A stretch of DNA of 64,000 nt from Oreohelix idahoensis (taxonomy: Eukaryota > Mollusca > Gastropoda > Stylommatophora > Oreohelicidae). Of the stretch, positions 22,276 through 33,500 are shown piece after piece. The notes beneath the pieces were generated by a model, which did not search any database, had not been told where the DNA came from, and worked only from the letters and a program-made list of their open reading frames with translations. A program made the translations under genes and the position numbers. Each line of letters opens with the position of its first letter. Position 1 is the stretch's first letter. Location: NCBI GenBank assembly GCA_024509875.1, contig JAMPIV010000579.1, forward strand, positions 1 through 64,000. Reading direction: 5' to 3'.

Positions 22276-23539
22276 TGACCGCTTGGCCTTTCACGCTAGC
22301 TTTGTCTCTCCTACTTTAACGCTAAGCGTTTATATGTGCTAGAAGATGATACATGTAAGAATGACAGACCTTAAATGCAAATAAGATTCTACGATCGGTA
22401 AGTGTGTGTGAGTAAATGAGTGTTGGCCATCACGAGCGCGCATGAATGACATGAGATTTATTTTGCAACCATTTTTAATTTGCCTACCTGGTAAAGACTT
22501 TTACTGTATTCCCTGTATTGTTCTTTTTAAGTGGGATTTTATAACTCTGTTTATTCCCCACCCCCTTACATTTGCTTAGTAAAAGGGAAAACAATTGAGA
22601 ATAACAGGACTTTTTCTACCACCCATACCTAGTACTGTAAAACCTCTTTTTTCAGAGTAATTAAGTTTACTGTTGGGTTACATTATCAATTTTTTTTCTG
22701 ATAACTACCTATCTTTGGACTAGGTTTATCTTTTGTCTATTAAAAGCGGGAAGGGCAGATTGGATACCACTCTTCCTATCCCCTCCCCCCCCCCCCTTCT
22801 CGCCTTGTTATTTGTATTTTCTGTACCTATGATAATTTTCTGTTATCTGATAAATGTTGTGACTGATTTTAATGATAATAAACATCATAAAACTTTTAGT
22901 ACTGTGTTGGAAGACCCAAGCCCAAATCACCCATATGTGTTTACCATAGTTTGTATTCACGTAACGTCCGTGTGTTTGAAACACCAAATTGGTGTGAGCG
23001 CATGTGTGTTTGGAAACTGGCAAATAATTGTTTAGCCAGGATAGTTTAAGGAGTAGAATGAGAGAAAAATTTCTAAGACTTCTCCCAAAATAAATTTACG
23101 ACATACACACACCATTAAAAAAACAAACAAACAAGAAAGCGTGTCAGAAACATTAATGTAAATCAGCTGCAAATTCAACAAAGTGAAGTAAATTGGATTC
23201 CAGTCCTTACTACCAGATTTATGGCTGTTAGAAAACCGACAGACTTACAAAATATTAAAGAAGAAAAAATTCAAACTGAAGGCAAGGCAACACGTCATGA
23301 CACGAAAGAAATAATCCAAATTAACTACAAAGACAAGCAGCCAGTGTCAGATGACATAAGCAGCATACAACTCCTTAGTAAGAAGGCATCAAGTGATAAT
23401 TTTCGATCACCTCACCCTCAAATGCCATATGTTTGTGTTTTGTTTTTTGTGTGCTTTTGTTGTTGTTTTTCTTACTATCTTTTTTTATTTTTAAAAGATA
23501 CATACTTTTGATTATGATTGGATACTATAAATGTATGCT
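22276..23539. other. Stretch with no recognised feature
   Basis: Mixed AT-rich DNA containing a C run near 22783-22797. Open frames of 100 and 96 codons at 22733-23035 and 23221-23511 have no recognisable domain and end in low-complexity residues. I do not call them genes. Confidence 0.4.
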
Positions 23540-23629
23540 GTTATATTACCTTTATAATGTTGCATGTCTTTACATTAATGCTTCATGAATATATAGAAAT
23601 GAAAGGATACTGTATACAAGATGAGAGAG

Positions 23630-23692
<63 letters not shown>

Positions 23693-23765
23693 CCCAATTC
23701 TTAACCCTTGGAAAATAAAATTTCTTTCGTTCGCTCGTTCTCTTAAAAAAATTAGAAATCGTACA
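23540..23765 (+). repeat. Dispersed repeat with internal GA microsatellite, copy 1
   Basis: The segments flanking the GA run recur inverted at 63385-63575. Shared text, on this strand, is TGAAAGGATACTG before the GA region, and CCAATTCTTAACCC followed by GAAAATAAA and TTCGTTCGCTCGTTCTCT after it. Copy 2 reads CCAATTCTCAACCC, GAAAATAAAG and TTCGTTCGTTCTCT. Homology on both sides of the repeat means it is a dispersed family rather than a chance microsatellite. It may be a SINE or MITE. I saw no tRNA boxes or terminal inverted repeats. Confidence 0.5.
23634..23691. repeat. (GA)n microsatellite
   Basis: About 29 uninterrupted GA dinucleotides. Open frames crossing it encode only alternating Arg/Glu or Ser/Leu and are not genes. 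Confidence 0.95.
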
Positions 23766-24164
23766 GACAGACATGTTTCTATGTATAAAAGACGAACAGA
23801 CAGAACACGTTCTCTAAGACCGTCGGCTTCATGAGAAGACCAGTTTGACAGCACAGCCGTCATCAACACAGCCGAGGGAGAAACGGTAACGTGACCAAAT
23901 AAACCAGACCGCGTGTCTTTTATTATATCTGGACATTTGGACATGCAGCTTAATGTAAACGACAGACCCTGGTGATTAGGTTGACCTGTGAGCGTCTCAC
24001 TAATACGATGCAACATTTTTTTTTTTTTTTTTGAAGTATTGCGACAGGCGGAATCTGAAGCTGGCGCCAGTTTTTTTTTTTGTTTTTTTTTTTAAAGAGA
24101 AGTAAATGTTAGTGTTATTTTTAATCAGAATCGACATCATAGCACTCAAGGAAAACCCATAGTT

Positions 24165-24442
24165 TTTTTTTTTTTTCTCTAACCAGCGGCACTCGAGCTT
24201 TCCAGCCCCTTTGGCCCAATGACATGTCATTGCGAGGCTGGGGGGTCAGTTGACTTTCCTTCCAACCCGGTCAGGAGCTTCGCTCCTTCCCATCCACAGG
24301 GGGTTTTATGTGCAGGAGCCGTTCAGGTTATTCAGTCAAATTCCCGGTCGTAAACATTCCTTCAAACGCTGAAGCCCGGGCTTGAACCTTGAAAACCTGG
24401 TCGCCAGTACAACGTTGTAGCCATTACACCAGCGCGGCTCCC
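24165..24442 (-). mobile_element. tRNA-derived SINE, antisense, with target duplication
   Basis: Read on the minus strand it begins with a tRNA-like head. The A-box-like TGGTGTAATGGCTA is at plus 24419-24432, and the B-box-like GGTTCAAGCCCG is at about 24377-24388. A body of about 200 bases follows, then an A tail, seen as a T run at 24163-24176. The 12-base AAACCCATAGTT occurs at 24153-24164 and again at 24443-24454, immediately outside the element: a target-site duplication produced by LINE-type integration. Transcription would be by RNA polymerase III from the internal boxes. The element looks complete and fairly young. Confidence 0.85.
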
Positions 24443-24828
24443 AAACCCATAGTTACTCAGTCTCCCTCTGCAAATGTTAAAGGGTATGAATGCTAATTGT
24501 CCCTATAGTGGGCTGGTTGTATACACGCCAAATGCATCCTCTCACACGTCCACCCCTGCTAGTCTTACATTCGATGCTGAGTTCCAGCAATCTTAGCCTT
24601 GTTGATTTATCTATTAAAGTGTCGTTCTCTAACAGGCGATCGTTAAATGTCTTTAGTATTTGTGGTGTATTGATTGTATTTATTGGTTTCAATATTATAT
24701 TAATGGTATCTGGTGTGAGGTCAGCTATGCAAGTCCCTGAGGTTTATTAAATATAAATAAGTTTACAGGGTGCTTGTCTGCTTCCACCACGACCTCACCC
24801 GATTATATCTTCCCCTACTGAAGTGTAT

Positions 24829-26545
24829 TGGTGTGTGTATGTTGTCTAGCAAGTGTCTAGGGTATATGCAATGTGATGAAAAGTATGAACAAGACAACAA
24901 CTACACCTATTACTAATAAACAATGATTAAACAAGTCACTGGGTAAAGTTTGGAATGTAACTTATTTTTTTTTCAATTTATTTTCCTGTATCTAGTTATT
25001 CTTCTGACACAGGAATAATCAACTCAACATGATAATGAAATTATTTACAACCAATTATTTTACAACTGTCATTGAGTCGGTGTTATCCCACAATTATTTA
25101 TATGTCTCAAGCTGGTAAAATGTCAAGTATTTCTTGCTCCTAGAAAAGGGTACAAGTTTATTGAACGTTTTTGTTCCTCACTGTCTGATATCCTAACTTT
25201 TGTGAAATTGAGAGAGTGGATTGTTTGTGATATCAATTTCCCAGACAATTCTTATCTGAGGTCTCTGGAACCAGGCTGTTTGAAGTATGTATAAAACGCC
25301 AGTCTCCACTGCCAAGACACGATTCTGCTTCTAGAGGTAAATCACTGTGTAGACACTCAGTATTTAGGCCTCACTGCAGAACTTAAGGACAGGTGTTAGG
25401 TCACCTGGGCTCACTTTCACTCGTAGATGAAACTCTGGAACAATACAAATGTGTCCCACTCAGCATCTAATAATCTCTCTCTTTCATTATTCTAACATGG
25501 CACTATCATCAGACATCAGTATGGTAACTAAACAATTAGTTAACGTTCTCAATTTGGTTGGTACCCCCTTCTGGATAAATAACTTTCAAACCACCGTTTG
25601 ACATTTTCCTTGATAAAGGAAACATGTTACATTAATACTATCAAGTCATGTACAATCACGGTGACTTGCTGAAGAAGACGGCCAGTGATCTTCCTGGTCT
25701 TATGTCATAACACAACATTTTTCTTTTCATCATAAATATTTAATTTTCTTTTCTCCCCATATGGCCGAAAGCCTGTCTGGCTTTTCTATACCAGGTTAAT
25801 ACAGCTCCTAACAACGCTGTGAAACAACACAGAGTTTAATGTTAGCTTCCCTCCAGATAAATGTTTCTCCTTTAAGGTTCATACAAATTCAATAATGCAT
25901 ACATAATAATGATAAAAATGACAATATAAATGTTAATATAAAGGTTTCAATATTTACCGCATCAAAGAAACTTTATACACTAGGTTGTTGAATAGGGCGA
26001 TACAGATAGCTGCTATGCAGAATTAGCAACCAAGACAGTACTCTTGCCTTGTCTCTAACAACAACGTCTTTAGTGTAAGAAATTTTTCATCTAGTGGCCC
26101 CCTATACCCAATACTAATTGGTTTTATACAACCCTTAGTCTATTACACTACAGCCAACCAGAGGCTGTTTAGTGAATAGCGTTCCTTTTCAAATAAAACT
26201 GACCTCAAATATTCAAATTAAGGACTCCTTCCCCTCTCCTATTTAATTCAGTACGGCATTTTCAAAACAAATAGGACGTTAACCTTAATTTTTTTCCTTT
26301 TATTTTAAACTACCTTATCGGACGTTAACCTTACGGCGCCACGTCACATTGCGTGGGTGTATATATATCGTCTGCTAAAACCAGCGTGTGAATATATGTC
26401 CAGAACGCGGGTCGAGAAAACGGGGTCTTTCAAACGCTGCAAAGTGTATAATGTTAAACCGCGGCAAATCGTTTAGGCCCTTACTTCGGTATGCAAATTG
26501 AACGTGCTGTGGAATTAAGCGTTTGTTCTTACAGATTTCACTACA
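24829..26545 (-). repeat. 3' LTR of element C
   Basis: The right boundary is fixed by the 56-base identity with 31817-31872 and by the adjacent purine tract. On the minus strand the LTR starts TGTAGTGAAATC. The left boundary is inferred from GTAT next to TGGTGTGTGTATG. Its interior near 26155-26205 has CCAACCA then TTTTCAAATAAAACT, similar to the dispersed repeat at 3875-3915. Confidence 0.6.
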
Positions 26546-26560
26546 CACCTCCTTTCCTAA
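26546..26560 (-). promoter_or_regulatory. Polypurine tract of element C
   Basis: On the minus strand AGGAAAGGAGGTG lies immediately before the LTR start TGTAGTG. This is the expected position and composition for the primer of plus-strand DNA synthesis in an LTR element, and it supports the LTR boundary. Confidence 0.65.
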
Positions 26561-27304
26561 AACATGCATTCACTGCAAGTTATTATCTGTGAGACAATTA
26601 GCGTAAATAAAGTACTATTCCCTAGGCTTTTCCTGCCCTTGTGTTTTCATGGATTTCTGCAGTGGGGTCATTCAAAGTAAGCACAACTTAAGAAAGCTGC
26701 CTCAGATCTCTGCAATCCAAGAATCTATTTCAGTTAGGTTACTGAACAGCTGCAAGTGTTACTGCTTGTGTTAATGCTGCTTAGCAATCAGTATTCACCA
26801 TTTCTCTTCTCTGAGTCTGCTCAACGACATGTCTCGAGAATATTAGATGTTCCTCAAATTGTACGTTATGAGGAGTTGATCTATATGGTGATATCTGAGT
26901 TGTGTAGGGGATCCAATAATTTCCTGATCAGCCTTAATAAACACTCGGACTATCCTCAATTCAAAAAGGCAACAATGGAGGCACTCTGCTCCTCCGAAAT
27001 GTTCACAGCCAACAATTGGTCTGATCTCAGGCTTGATTGAATGTGGAAACACCCTTCTAATAATATTCTATACCGTGCCACTCAAATGGAGGCCATATTC
27101 ACCAACTATATTCTCCGCCTACCGACAATTTGGTGAAATAAGATAATATGTGGGGAAATGAGTTTCTGCCTCAGAAATCAATTCGCCCTTAGCTTTGCTA
27201 TAATATGTGTGGGTGATCTCCCTCCAGGGTCCAATCAATACTTCCCCTTGGACGGTGTAGGGTCGGGTGACTACCAATGTCACCAGTGCCCTTTTCATGC
27301 TAAA
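26561..27304 (-). other. Element C segment between coding frame and polypurine tract
   Basis: About 740 bases where an RT-RNaseH region would be expected in a Gmr1-order element. I read no RT motif (YxDD) or RNase H motif here on the minus strand. The plus-strand 94-codon frame at 26756-27040 is unremarkable. The tract is too short for RT-RNaseH, which needs about 1.8 kb in element A. Confidence 0.5.
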
Positions 27305-29060
27305 TTAATAGCCATATTGTGAAGCGCTGTGAGCATTTTCTGGATTGCTCACTCGTCCACTCCCCACTTTTCTTCTAACATTTTGTTTCGGGTTCAAATC
27401 TGGCGGATTATCTTCAATATTAATTTCAGCCAGTTCCCTAACTGCGGCTTCAAACTGAGCCTGGGTTGACTGGTCTGAGTTTCTATTTTCTCTGGATGTC
27501 CTTCTCAGAGTTGCTAATCTAAATATTTTCGGTGAAAACTGTTGGTGGGAAGGTGGATACCTATCCTCTATGTCAACCTTATTATTTTTATTTTCCTTGT
27601 TATGTTTAGGCCCATATGTTTCAGAATGCTTGGCTGGCATCTGATTATGATTTTTCCAACTTGGGGAATGTACCTTGCTACATTTTTCACAGGCCCCCAC
27701 AAATTGTGCAATATCAGCAGCTACTTGGGGCCAGTAATATTGTTCCGATGTCCTTTGACGTGTGGTTCCATTCCTCTGGTGTCCACCGTCGGGTACAACA
27801 TGAGCTTGTGCCATCACTTTTTCCCTGTAGGGAATTGGCAATACCAACTGTCCCTGTTCTTTGGATCCTGCTCTAGCCTTCCTGAAGAGCAGTCCCTCCT
27901 TCAAATAAAATTGTCCTTTCTTAGGGTGTGCATGGCTTGTTGGCAATTTGTCAAAGCAAGGTTTTAATGTTTTATCCTTTGCCTGGGCCTTTCTCATCTG
28001 CTTATGAGAATAAACTAGTGGTGGTTCCTCCTCCGTTCTACTAGGGGTCGACCTAACCTGAAGCGTGGCCATTACCACAGGTTTTACCGGGCTTCCTAGA
28101 AAAACATATTTACTTCCTAACACCAGCGGGTAATTAAGGTCGTCACACACGGCTGCTCTGATCACTCCTTCCACGTACCTTGTCTCTACATTGATCTTGG
28201 CTACTGGAAGTGTCATGGTGTCTATTCCCTTTACGGCCCCTTGTAGCTCCACTGTCTCTGTGGTATACTGTTCAGGGTGCACTAGGGTTGCACTCACAAC
28301 TGAGTCATATTCTAAACCTGAATCGTAAAGGCACCTAACCTTGGCACCATTACATGTCACTTCTTCACAGATGGGGGGATGTTGAAGATTAATATGATTC
28401 TCTGTCAATTTCTTCTTCCCCTTGTCCACTGTTATCATGCATGCCGCGTGATATGGAGGAACTTTCCTACCACAGTCAATAGTATTATGATTATTCATCC
28501 TACAAACCTTACAATATTTCCCTTCTGGTTTGTAGGATCTCCTTTCTCTGAAATGCGAGTTTCTATCTCGTTGGTCAAACTTGGCTTTATCATAATAGGC
28601 TTTACCCTTATTAAACTTATCTCTGTGTTCATAGGTAGGTTGGTTTTGGTTTGGTGGAGCTTTATCATGGTCTATAGGCTTCTTCTTTAAACTTGCTATC
28701 TCAGACTGGGCTGCCTGATATCTCTCAGCCACATTTAAGATCTCCCCCAGCCTCTCAGCACCCTGTTCCGTGAGAAATTTTCTCAGGTCTGGAGCCATGG
28801 ACTCTCTTAACTGCTCAGTCATAATCATTTCCTTTAAATCTTGGGTTTTCCCCAGATCAGTCCATTTCTCCAGGTATGTCTCCAGGCGAGCAGAGAACTG
28901 GTGGTAAGTCTCTCCAGTCAACAGTTTGGCATCCCTAAATTTCTTTCTGTAAAATTCACTGTTTTTCTCATATCTAACTAGAAGAGCTTGCTTAAGAATG
29001 TCGTAGTCATCTTGATCATCCTTGCTCAGTTTGGCGATAAAATCCTCACAATCTCGGCAT
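27305..29060 (-). pseudogene. Gag-protease-integrase finger polyprotein of element C
   Basis: The frame is open from the edge of the C-rich block near 29060 to a stop at 27305. The first in-track start, at 28921, is TTG, so the true start is lost. Numbering from 28921, residues 1-75 finish a SCAN-like capsid (FSARLETYLEKW, FLTEQGAERLGEIL). A CCHC knuckle has C137, C140, H145 and C150. The aspartic protease has D200-S-G and a YPLVLGS segment. The integrase zinc finger has H374, H381, C411 and C414 in HX6HX29CX2C spacing. The text then passes directly into a hydrophilic tail (VDIEDRYPPSHQQF) without the D,D-x35-E core. The protein is clearly closer to element B than to A. The integrase is therefore non-catalytic. 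Confidence 0.85.
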
Positions 29061-29069
29061 CAACATTTC

Positions 29070-29762
29070 CTGAATGTATAGGGGGGCATTACCCAGCAAC
29101 TCCCACATCGTCCCTGTACCCCGCCTCGACATCCACCCTCAGCTACACACAAAAACCCCTCCAGCACTCCCAATAAACTCCATCTCCCCCACAACCACCC
29201 CACCCCACCAAAGACAACCCACTCAACCAACCACCCCACCCCCTCCCTCCCCAAATTTTCCTTCACCTCCCCCCCATATACTAACCTTTCTATCCCCCCA
29301 CATCCCCCCCCACTCCTTCACTTCCAAATAAACAAAACCCCCCCAACCCCCCCCCCCTCATTTACCTAACCCCATATATCCCGATTCAAACTCCACCCCA
29401 AACAAAAATCCTAAACTTCCCATATCAAATCACCATCACCAATACACAACCCCAAACCCTTAAACCACCCCAACCCCCACCCATCCCTACCCCCCTCCAC
29501 CCCCCCACTCACCCAACCAAACAGTTTCCCCCCTTTAAACCCCCCACTCACAAACTCCCCCCCCATAATTAATAAACCCCCCACCCCCCCAACTAACCCC
29601 CCCCCCCCCCAAACTCACAAATCCCCCCCCCAACTATCAAACCCCACCCCCCTCACCACCCTACCAAAAACTAAAACCCCCCCCCCCACCCCCCCCCCCC
29701 CCAATCCCCCACACACCCCCACCCCCAAAACACCCCCCAACAACCCCCCCAACCACCCCAAC

Positions 29763-29798
<36 letters not shown>

Positions 29799-30020
29799 AC
29801 CCCCCCCCCCATAAAAATACCCCCCCCCCCCTCCTTCCCCCCCCCATAACCCACCCCCCCACAAAACCCCCCCCCCCCCCCCCCACAAACCCACAACCCC
29901 CCCCCCCCCCACACCCCCCCACCCCCCCCCCCCAACCCCCCCCCCCCATAAACCACAACCACCAACATAATACCCCCCCCCCCCCCCCCCCCCCCCCACC
30001 CCCCCCCCCACCTTTACCTA

Positions 30021-30056
<36 letters not shown>

Positions 30057-30108
30057 AACCCCCAAACCCCCCCCCCCCCTCAAAACCCCAAACCCCCCCC
30101 CCCCCCCC

Positions 30109-30195
<87 letters not shown>

Positions 30196-30242
30196 TATCG
30201 CCCCCCCACCCCACACCCCCCCGCCCCCCCCCCCCCCAACAC

Positions 30243-30274
<32 letters not shown>

Positions 30275-31816
30275 CCCCCCCCCCCCACATACCCAAAATC
30301 AAAAACACCCCACCCCCCCCAAACCCCCCCCCCCCCCCTCCCCCCCCAACAATAACCTTACCCCCACAAACTCCAATCCCCACCCAACCAATTACCCCCC
30401 CCCCCAACCCAAATAAACCATTATAATTTCTCACAAACCCACACCTCAAAACAACCCCCCACAAAAACCCAAACAAAACCCCCCCTAAAACCCAACCCCC
30501 CCCCCACCCCCCCCCCCCCCCCCCCCCATACCCCCCAATCCCAAAAACAACCTCCCCAACCCCCCCCACCCCCCCAAACCACAAAAAAAACCAACCACCA
30601 CAACAACCAATCCAACAAAAAACCCCCACCCCAAAAACCCAAACACCACCACACAAAACCACACTCGTGGTCAACACCAACCTCCCCCCCAAAATAACAC
30701 CCACCAACAACCAACACCACAACCACCCACTCCACCACACCCCCGGTCCAACCCCCCCCCACCCCCCCCAACCCACCCAGGCGAAACCCCCTCCCCACCC
30801 CCCACACCATACCCCACATACCAACACCCCAAAAGGACAAAACACCACTGTAAACCCACTTTTATAAACACCCCCAAACACCAAAAACACCCCCACCACT
30901 ACCCCCCCATCCCCCAACCCCCCCAATACACCAATACCACCCCCCCCACCCCCCCCCACCAAACAACCCCCCCCCCGACAACACACCCCCCCCACCCACA
31001 ACCCCCACACCCACACCCACACCCCCAACACCACCCACATAACCCAGCACCCCCCCACCCCATACACCCCCCCCCCCCCCCAATTCCCCAACCAAATCAA
31101 ACCCTACACCCACCACTAAAACATCCCATACCACCCCACCAAACCCCCATTTCCAAAAAACCCCCCACCATACACCCCCACTTATCACAGCGTAACCACT
31201 AACCCCCCCCCCAATACAACACCAACCCAAAAAAACCCCACGCGTCCCCCCACCCCAACCCCAAAACTCCGGACACCACTACCCACACAACACCAGCTCA
31301 ACCCCCCCAAAATCCCCAAAACCCCATAACCTAGTAAAACCCCAACCCTTTCGTTTCTACTAAATTCCTCCACACGTCACCCCCCCACACCCCACCAAAC
31401 ACCACCCTATACCAAACACCCAACCTAACTTAACACATTACACAACATAAAAAACCCCAACAATGGCAACCCAAAAACCCCCCACCCATTAAAATCAACC
31501 CACGAAACTACCCAATTATCACTTGTTCGAAACATTACCAACAAACCACCACTTCCCCCACCCCCACAATCCACCCCCCAACAACATCCCAATGCCCACA
31601 ACCACGACCCAAAACTACCAAAAATCAAACCCCCCACCGAAGGCAACAAACCCCATAACTATTAACAACCTTATCCACCACCACCCACACCAAATACCCC
31701 AACCCCACCACCAAACGGTCACCCCCCGACGATCCCCATTCACCCCACAACCCCCCCCCGGCCCCCCGCCCCCCCCCCCCCCCCCCGGGCCCGGCCCCGC
31801 CGCCCCGGCGCGGGGC
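29070..31816. repeat. C-rich low-complexity block replacing part of element C
   Basis: About 2.7 kb of C runs with interspersed A, some T and very little G. The C content peaks at about 29750-30280 and declines toward both ends. The left edge melts out of the Gag frame, and the right edge meets LTR sequence abruptly after a GC-rich stretch at 31755-31816. The long Gly- and Val-rich minus-strand frames here are by-products of composition. The block sits exactly where element C should have its 5' LTR, leader and Gag start, and its length fits, so it is probably a damaged consensus rather than real sequence. Confidence 0.8.
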
Positions 31817-31872
31817 TATGCAAATTGAACGTGCTGTGGAATTAAGCGTTTGTTCTTACAGATTTCACTACA
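31817..31872 (-). repeat. Surviving edge of element C 5' LTR
   Basis: 56 bases identical to 26490-26545, including the Ty3-type terminus TGTAGTG on the minus strand. Outside it the sequence returns to normal complexity, starting GTATTCC. Confidence 0.65.
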
Positions 31873-32423
31873 GTATTCCTCCCTTATCCATATCCAACGT
31901 GCCCACTAGGGGTGCTCTCTAAGTTAGCCTGTCAGTTGTTATGTGAAGTAGATGTAGTTAAGTGAAAGCGATCGAAGGAAAAAATGTTACACATGACGAC
32001 GGTAAGATATTGATAAATATAATATCCGCATGTTACTCTTTGTCTAAATGAAACGTTCTGAAACGAACAATGAAACAATCCCATCTGCCTTTCTGGGAAA
32101 TAAGGAAAAGGTGTATATTGTATTGTGAAAGCTCAGCGGAATACACACTAAAATAGCCAAAAACCCTGACTATTTTCTCATAGTGCATTGACCATTAGTC
32201 ATGGTAAGTTTGATTACAAAGGTCCAATGAAGATCCAAATGGATTGGAAAGAAATGAAATGATCACGGCAGAATTATTGCGTCATTAGGACATGCAGCAA
32301 AAAAAGAGAACAATATAATTATTTCTCTTTATGTTTTCTCATGTTATTTGCTCGTTGGTTAATATGTTCGGCCATTTTATGGTCCACACACTACATTGAC
32401 TGAAAAAAACAATCAACATATTT
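31873..32423. other. Stretch with no recognised feature
   Basis: Ordinary AT-rich flanking DNA. No open frame of note, no repeat and no RNA gene was seen. Confidence 0.5.
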
Positions 32424-32470
32424 CGACCATGTGTCGACCATTTGTCTACCATTTGTCGACCATGTGTCTT
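32424..32470. repeat. Short 11-bp tandem repeat
   Basis: Four imperfect copies of an 11-base unit of the type ACCATGTGTCG / ACCATTTGTCG. Too short to suggest a function. Confidence 0.7.
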
Positions 32471-32540
32471 GGTTATCTTTCAGAAGGATCATTATCTTTC
32501 TTTTTCTGTTTTTGTTTTTCACAATACAGCGTTACACCCT

Positions 32541-32845
32541 TAGGGGGTCGGAGTGGTTCAGAGGTATGGCGTTCGCCTGTAATTCTAAAGGTGCTGGGTT
32601 CGCTCTCAGCACACGGAATATAATAGATCGAATTTTTTCTTCAGAAACAGTCGTTCGTAATGATGTAATACTCCCCCCTGATCTACTGGGTAGTGAAATT
32701 GGATGCCTAGCCTTTTCGGATAAGGGCGACTATATAGGAGGTCCCGTATTGAAGTTGTGCACGTAAAAATCCCTCAGCAGTTGGAAATCGAAATGAGTAG
32801 GCCATACGGCCGTTACCCTGGCAAAATGTAAAAATTTGTAAACCT
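32541..32845 (+). mobile_element. tRNA-derived SINE, sense
   Basis: It begins with a tRNA-like head: the A-box-like TGGTTCAGAGGTATGG is at 32553-32568 and the B-box-like GGTTCGCTCTC at 32597-32607, about 30 bases apart. A body of about 230 bases follows, including TGCACGTAAAAATCCCTC near 32757 and GGCCATACGGCCGTTACCCTGG near 32800, which looks like a conserved SINE central domain. I could not settle the 3' end or find a target duplication. The open frames of 75 and 111 codons over it are not genes. Confidence 0.7.
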
Positions 32846-32933
32846 ACCCATCAAAAAAATATTTATAGAACATTAGGATCCTCGCTGGTGCTACAGAGTT
32901 CGTGCATTGAGATCCTCCTTGTGTGATCTAAGG

Positions 32934-33245
32934 CAGTGCTCCCCAACCTTTTTCACTTTGCGGCACACTTAAAGTGCTTTTCAAAATTCCACGGCACATT
33001 ACAATATTTACTTAGGTGGGTATGGCAAATATTTTAAAATTTGATGCATTCATAAGACAATAATCCCTAATTTTATTGTGATGTACTGGTGGATGATGAT
33101 AACTCTATTATTTGTAAAATTGTACGCGTGAGATTCTTTCTTAATATTTTACAACATATAATGTACTATACCATTATATAGTGTATCTGCCTGGTGTCAA
33201 GGCACACCAGGCAGACATCGGCGGCACACTAGTTGCGGAGCACTG
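32934..33245. mobile_element. hAT-type MITE
   Basis: A 312-bp element with terminal inverted repeats beginning CAGTGCTCCCCAAC at the left and, read inward from the right, CAGTGCTCCGCAAC. Internal GCGGCACAC motifs are also inverted near both ends. It is flanked by the perfect 8-bp direct repeat ATCTAAGG at 32926-32933 and 33246-33253. CAGTG-type termini with 8-bp duplications are diagnostic of hAT transposons. No transposase is encoded, so it depends on an enzyme from elsewhere. Confidence 0.88.
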
Positions 33246-33295
33246 ATCTAAGGGATGAGAAAGGAGCTACGATGGAGTGCAACGAAGATGATCCT

Positions 33296-33500
33296 TAAAA
33301 ACCAAACCACACCAAACCACACCAAACCACACCAAACCACACAAAACCACACCAAACCACACCAAACCCCAACAAACCACACCAAACCACACCAAACCAC
33401 AACAAACCACACCAAACCTCACCAAACCACACCAAACCACAACAAACCACACCAAACCACACCAAACCACAACAAACCACACCAAACTACACCAAACCAG
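33296..33500. repeat. 10-bp minisatellite (ACCACACCAA type)
   Basis: About 20 head-to-tail copies of a 10-base unit, with occasional variants in which CACC is replaced by CAAC or CACA. Frames through it give Thr/Lys/Pro/His or Gly/Val/Trp repeats that are compositional, not genes. Confidence 0.92.

Larger units (their letters stand above)
24829..31872 (-). mobile_element. Element C: RT-less Gmr1-like LTR element, 5' part corrupted
   Basis: On the minus strand, a 3' LTR at 24829-26545 follows a polypurine tract. A gag-protease-integrase-finger frame runs from 28921 (open to about 29060) down to 27305. The 5' LTR survives only as 56 bases at 31817-31872, identical to the LTR end at 26490-26545. 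The LTR appears to run TG...CA on the plus strand, and GTAT at 24825-24828 matches GTAT at 31873-31876, a plausible 4-bp target duplication. The region where the 5' LTR, leader and Gag N-terminus should lie is occupied by C-rich sequence of about the right length. No RT or RNase H is present anywhere between the LTRs. Confidence 0.7.

Noticed and set aside
22733..23035. 100-codon open frame
   Set aside because: No domain, spans a C run, and has no start or context evidence.
23570..24016. 148-codon minus-strand frame with a long Ser-Leu repeat
   Set aside because: The repeat is the GA microsatellite read in reverse; flanking residues match no domain.
29615..31373. Very long Gly-, Val- and Trp-rich minus-strand open frames
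   Set aside because: They arise because C-rich DNA rarely gives stops on the opposite strand. No domain, and the block is probably a damaged consensus.
32541..32615. Functional tRNA gene
   Set aside because: Box spacing is right, but the segment continues into a SINE body and the flanks do not form a proper acceptor stem by eye.
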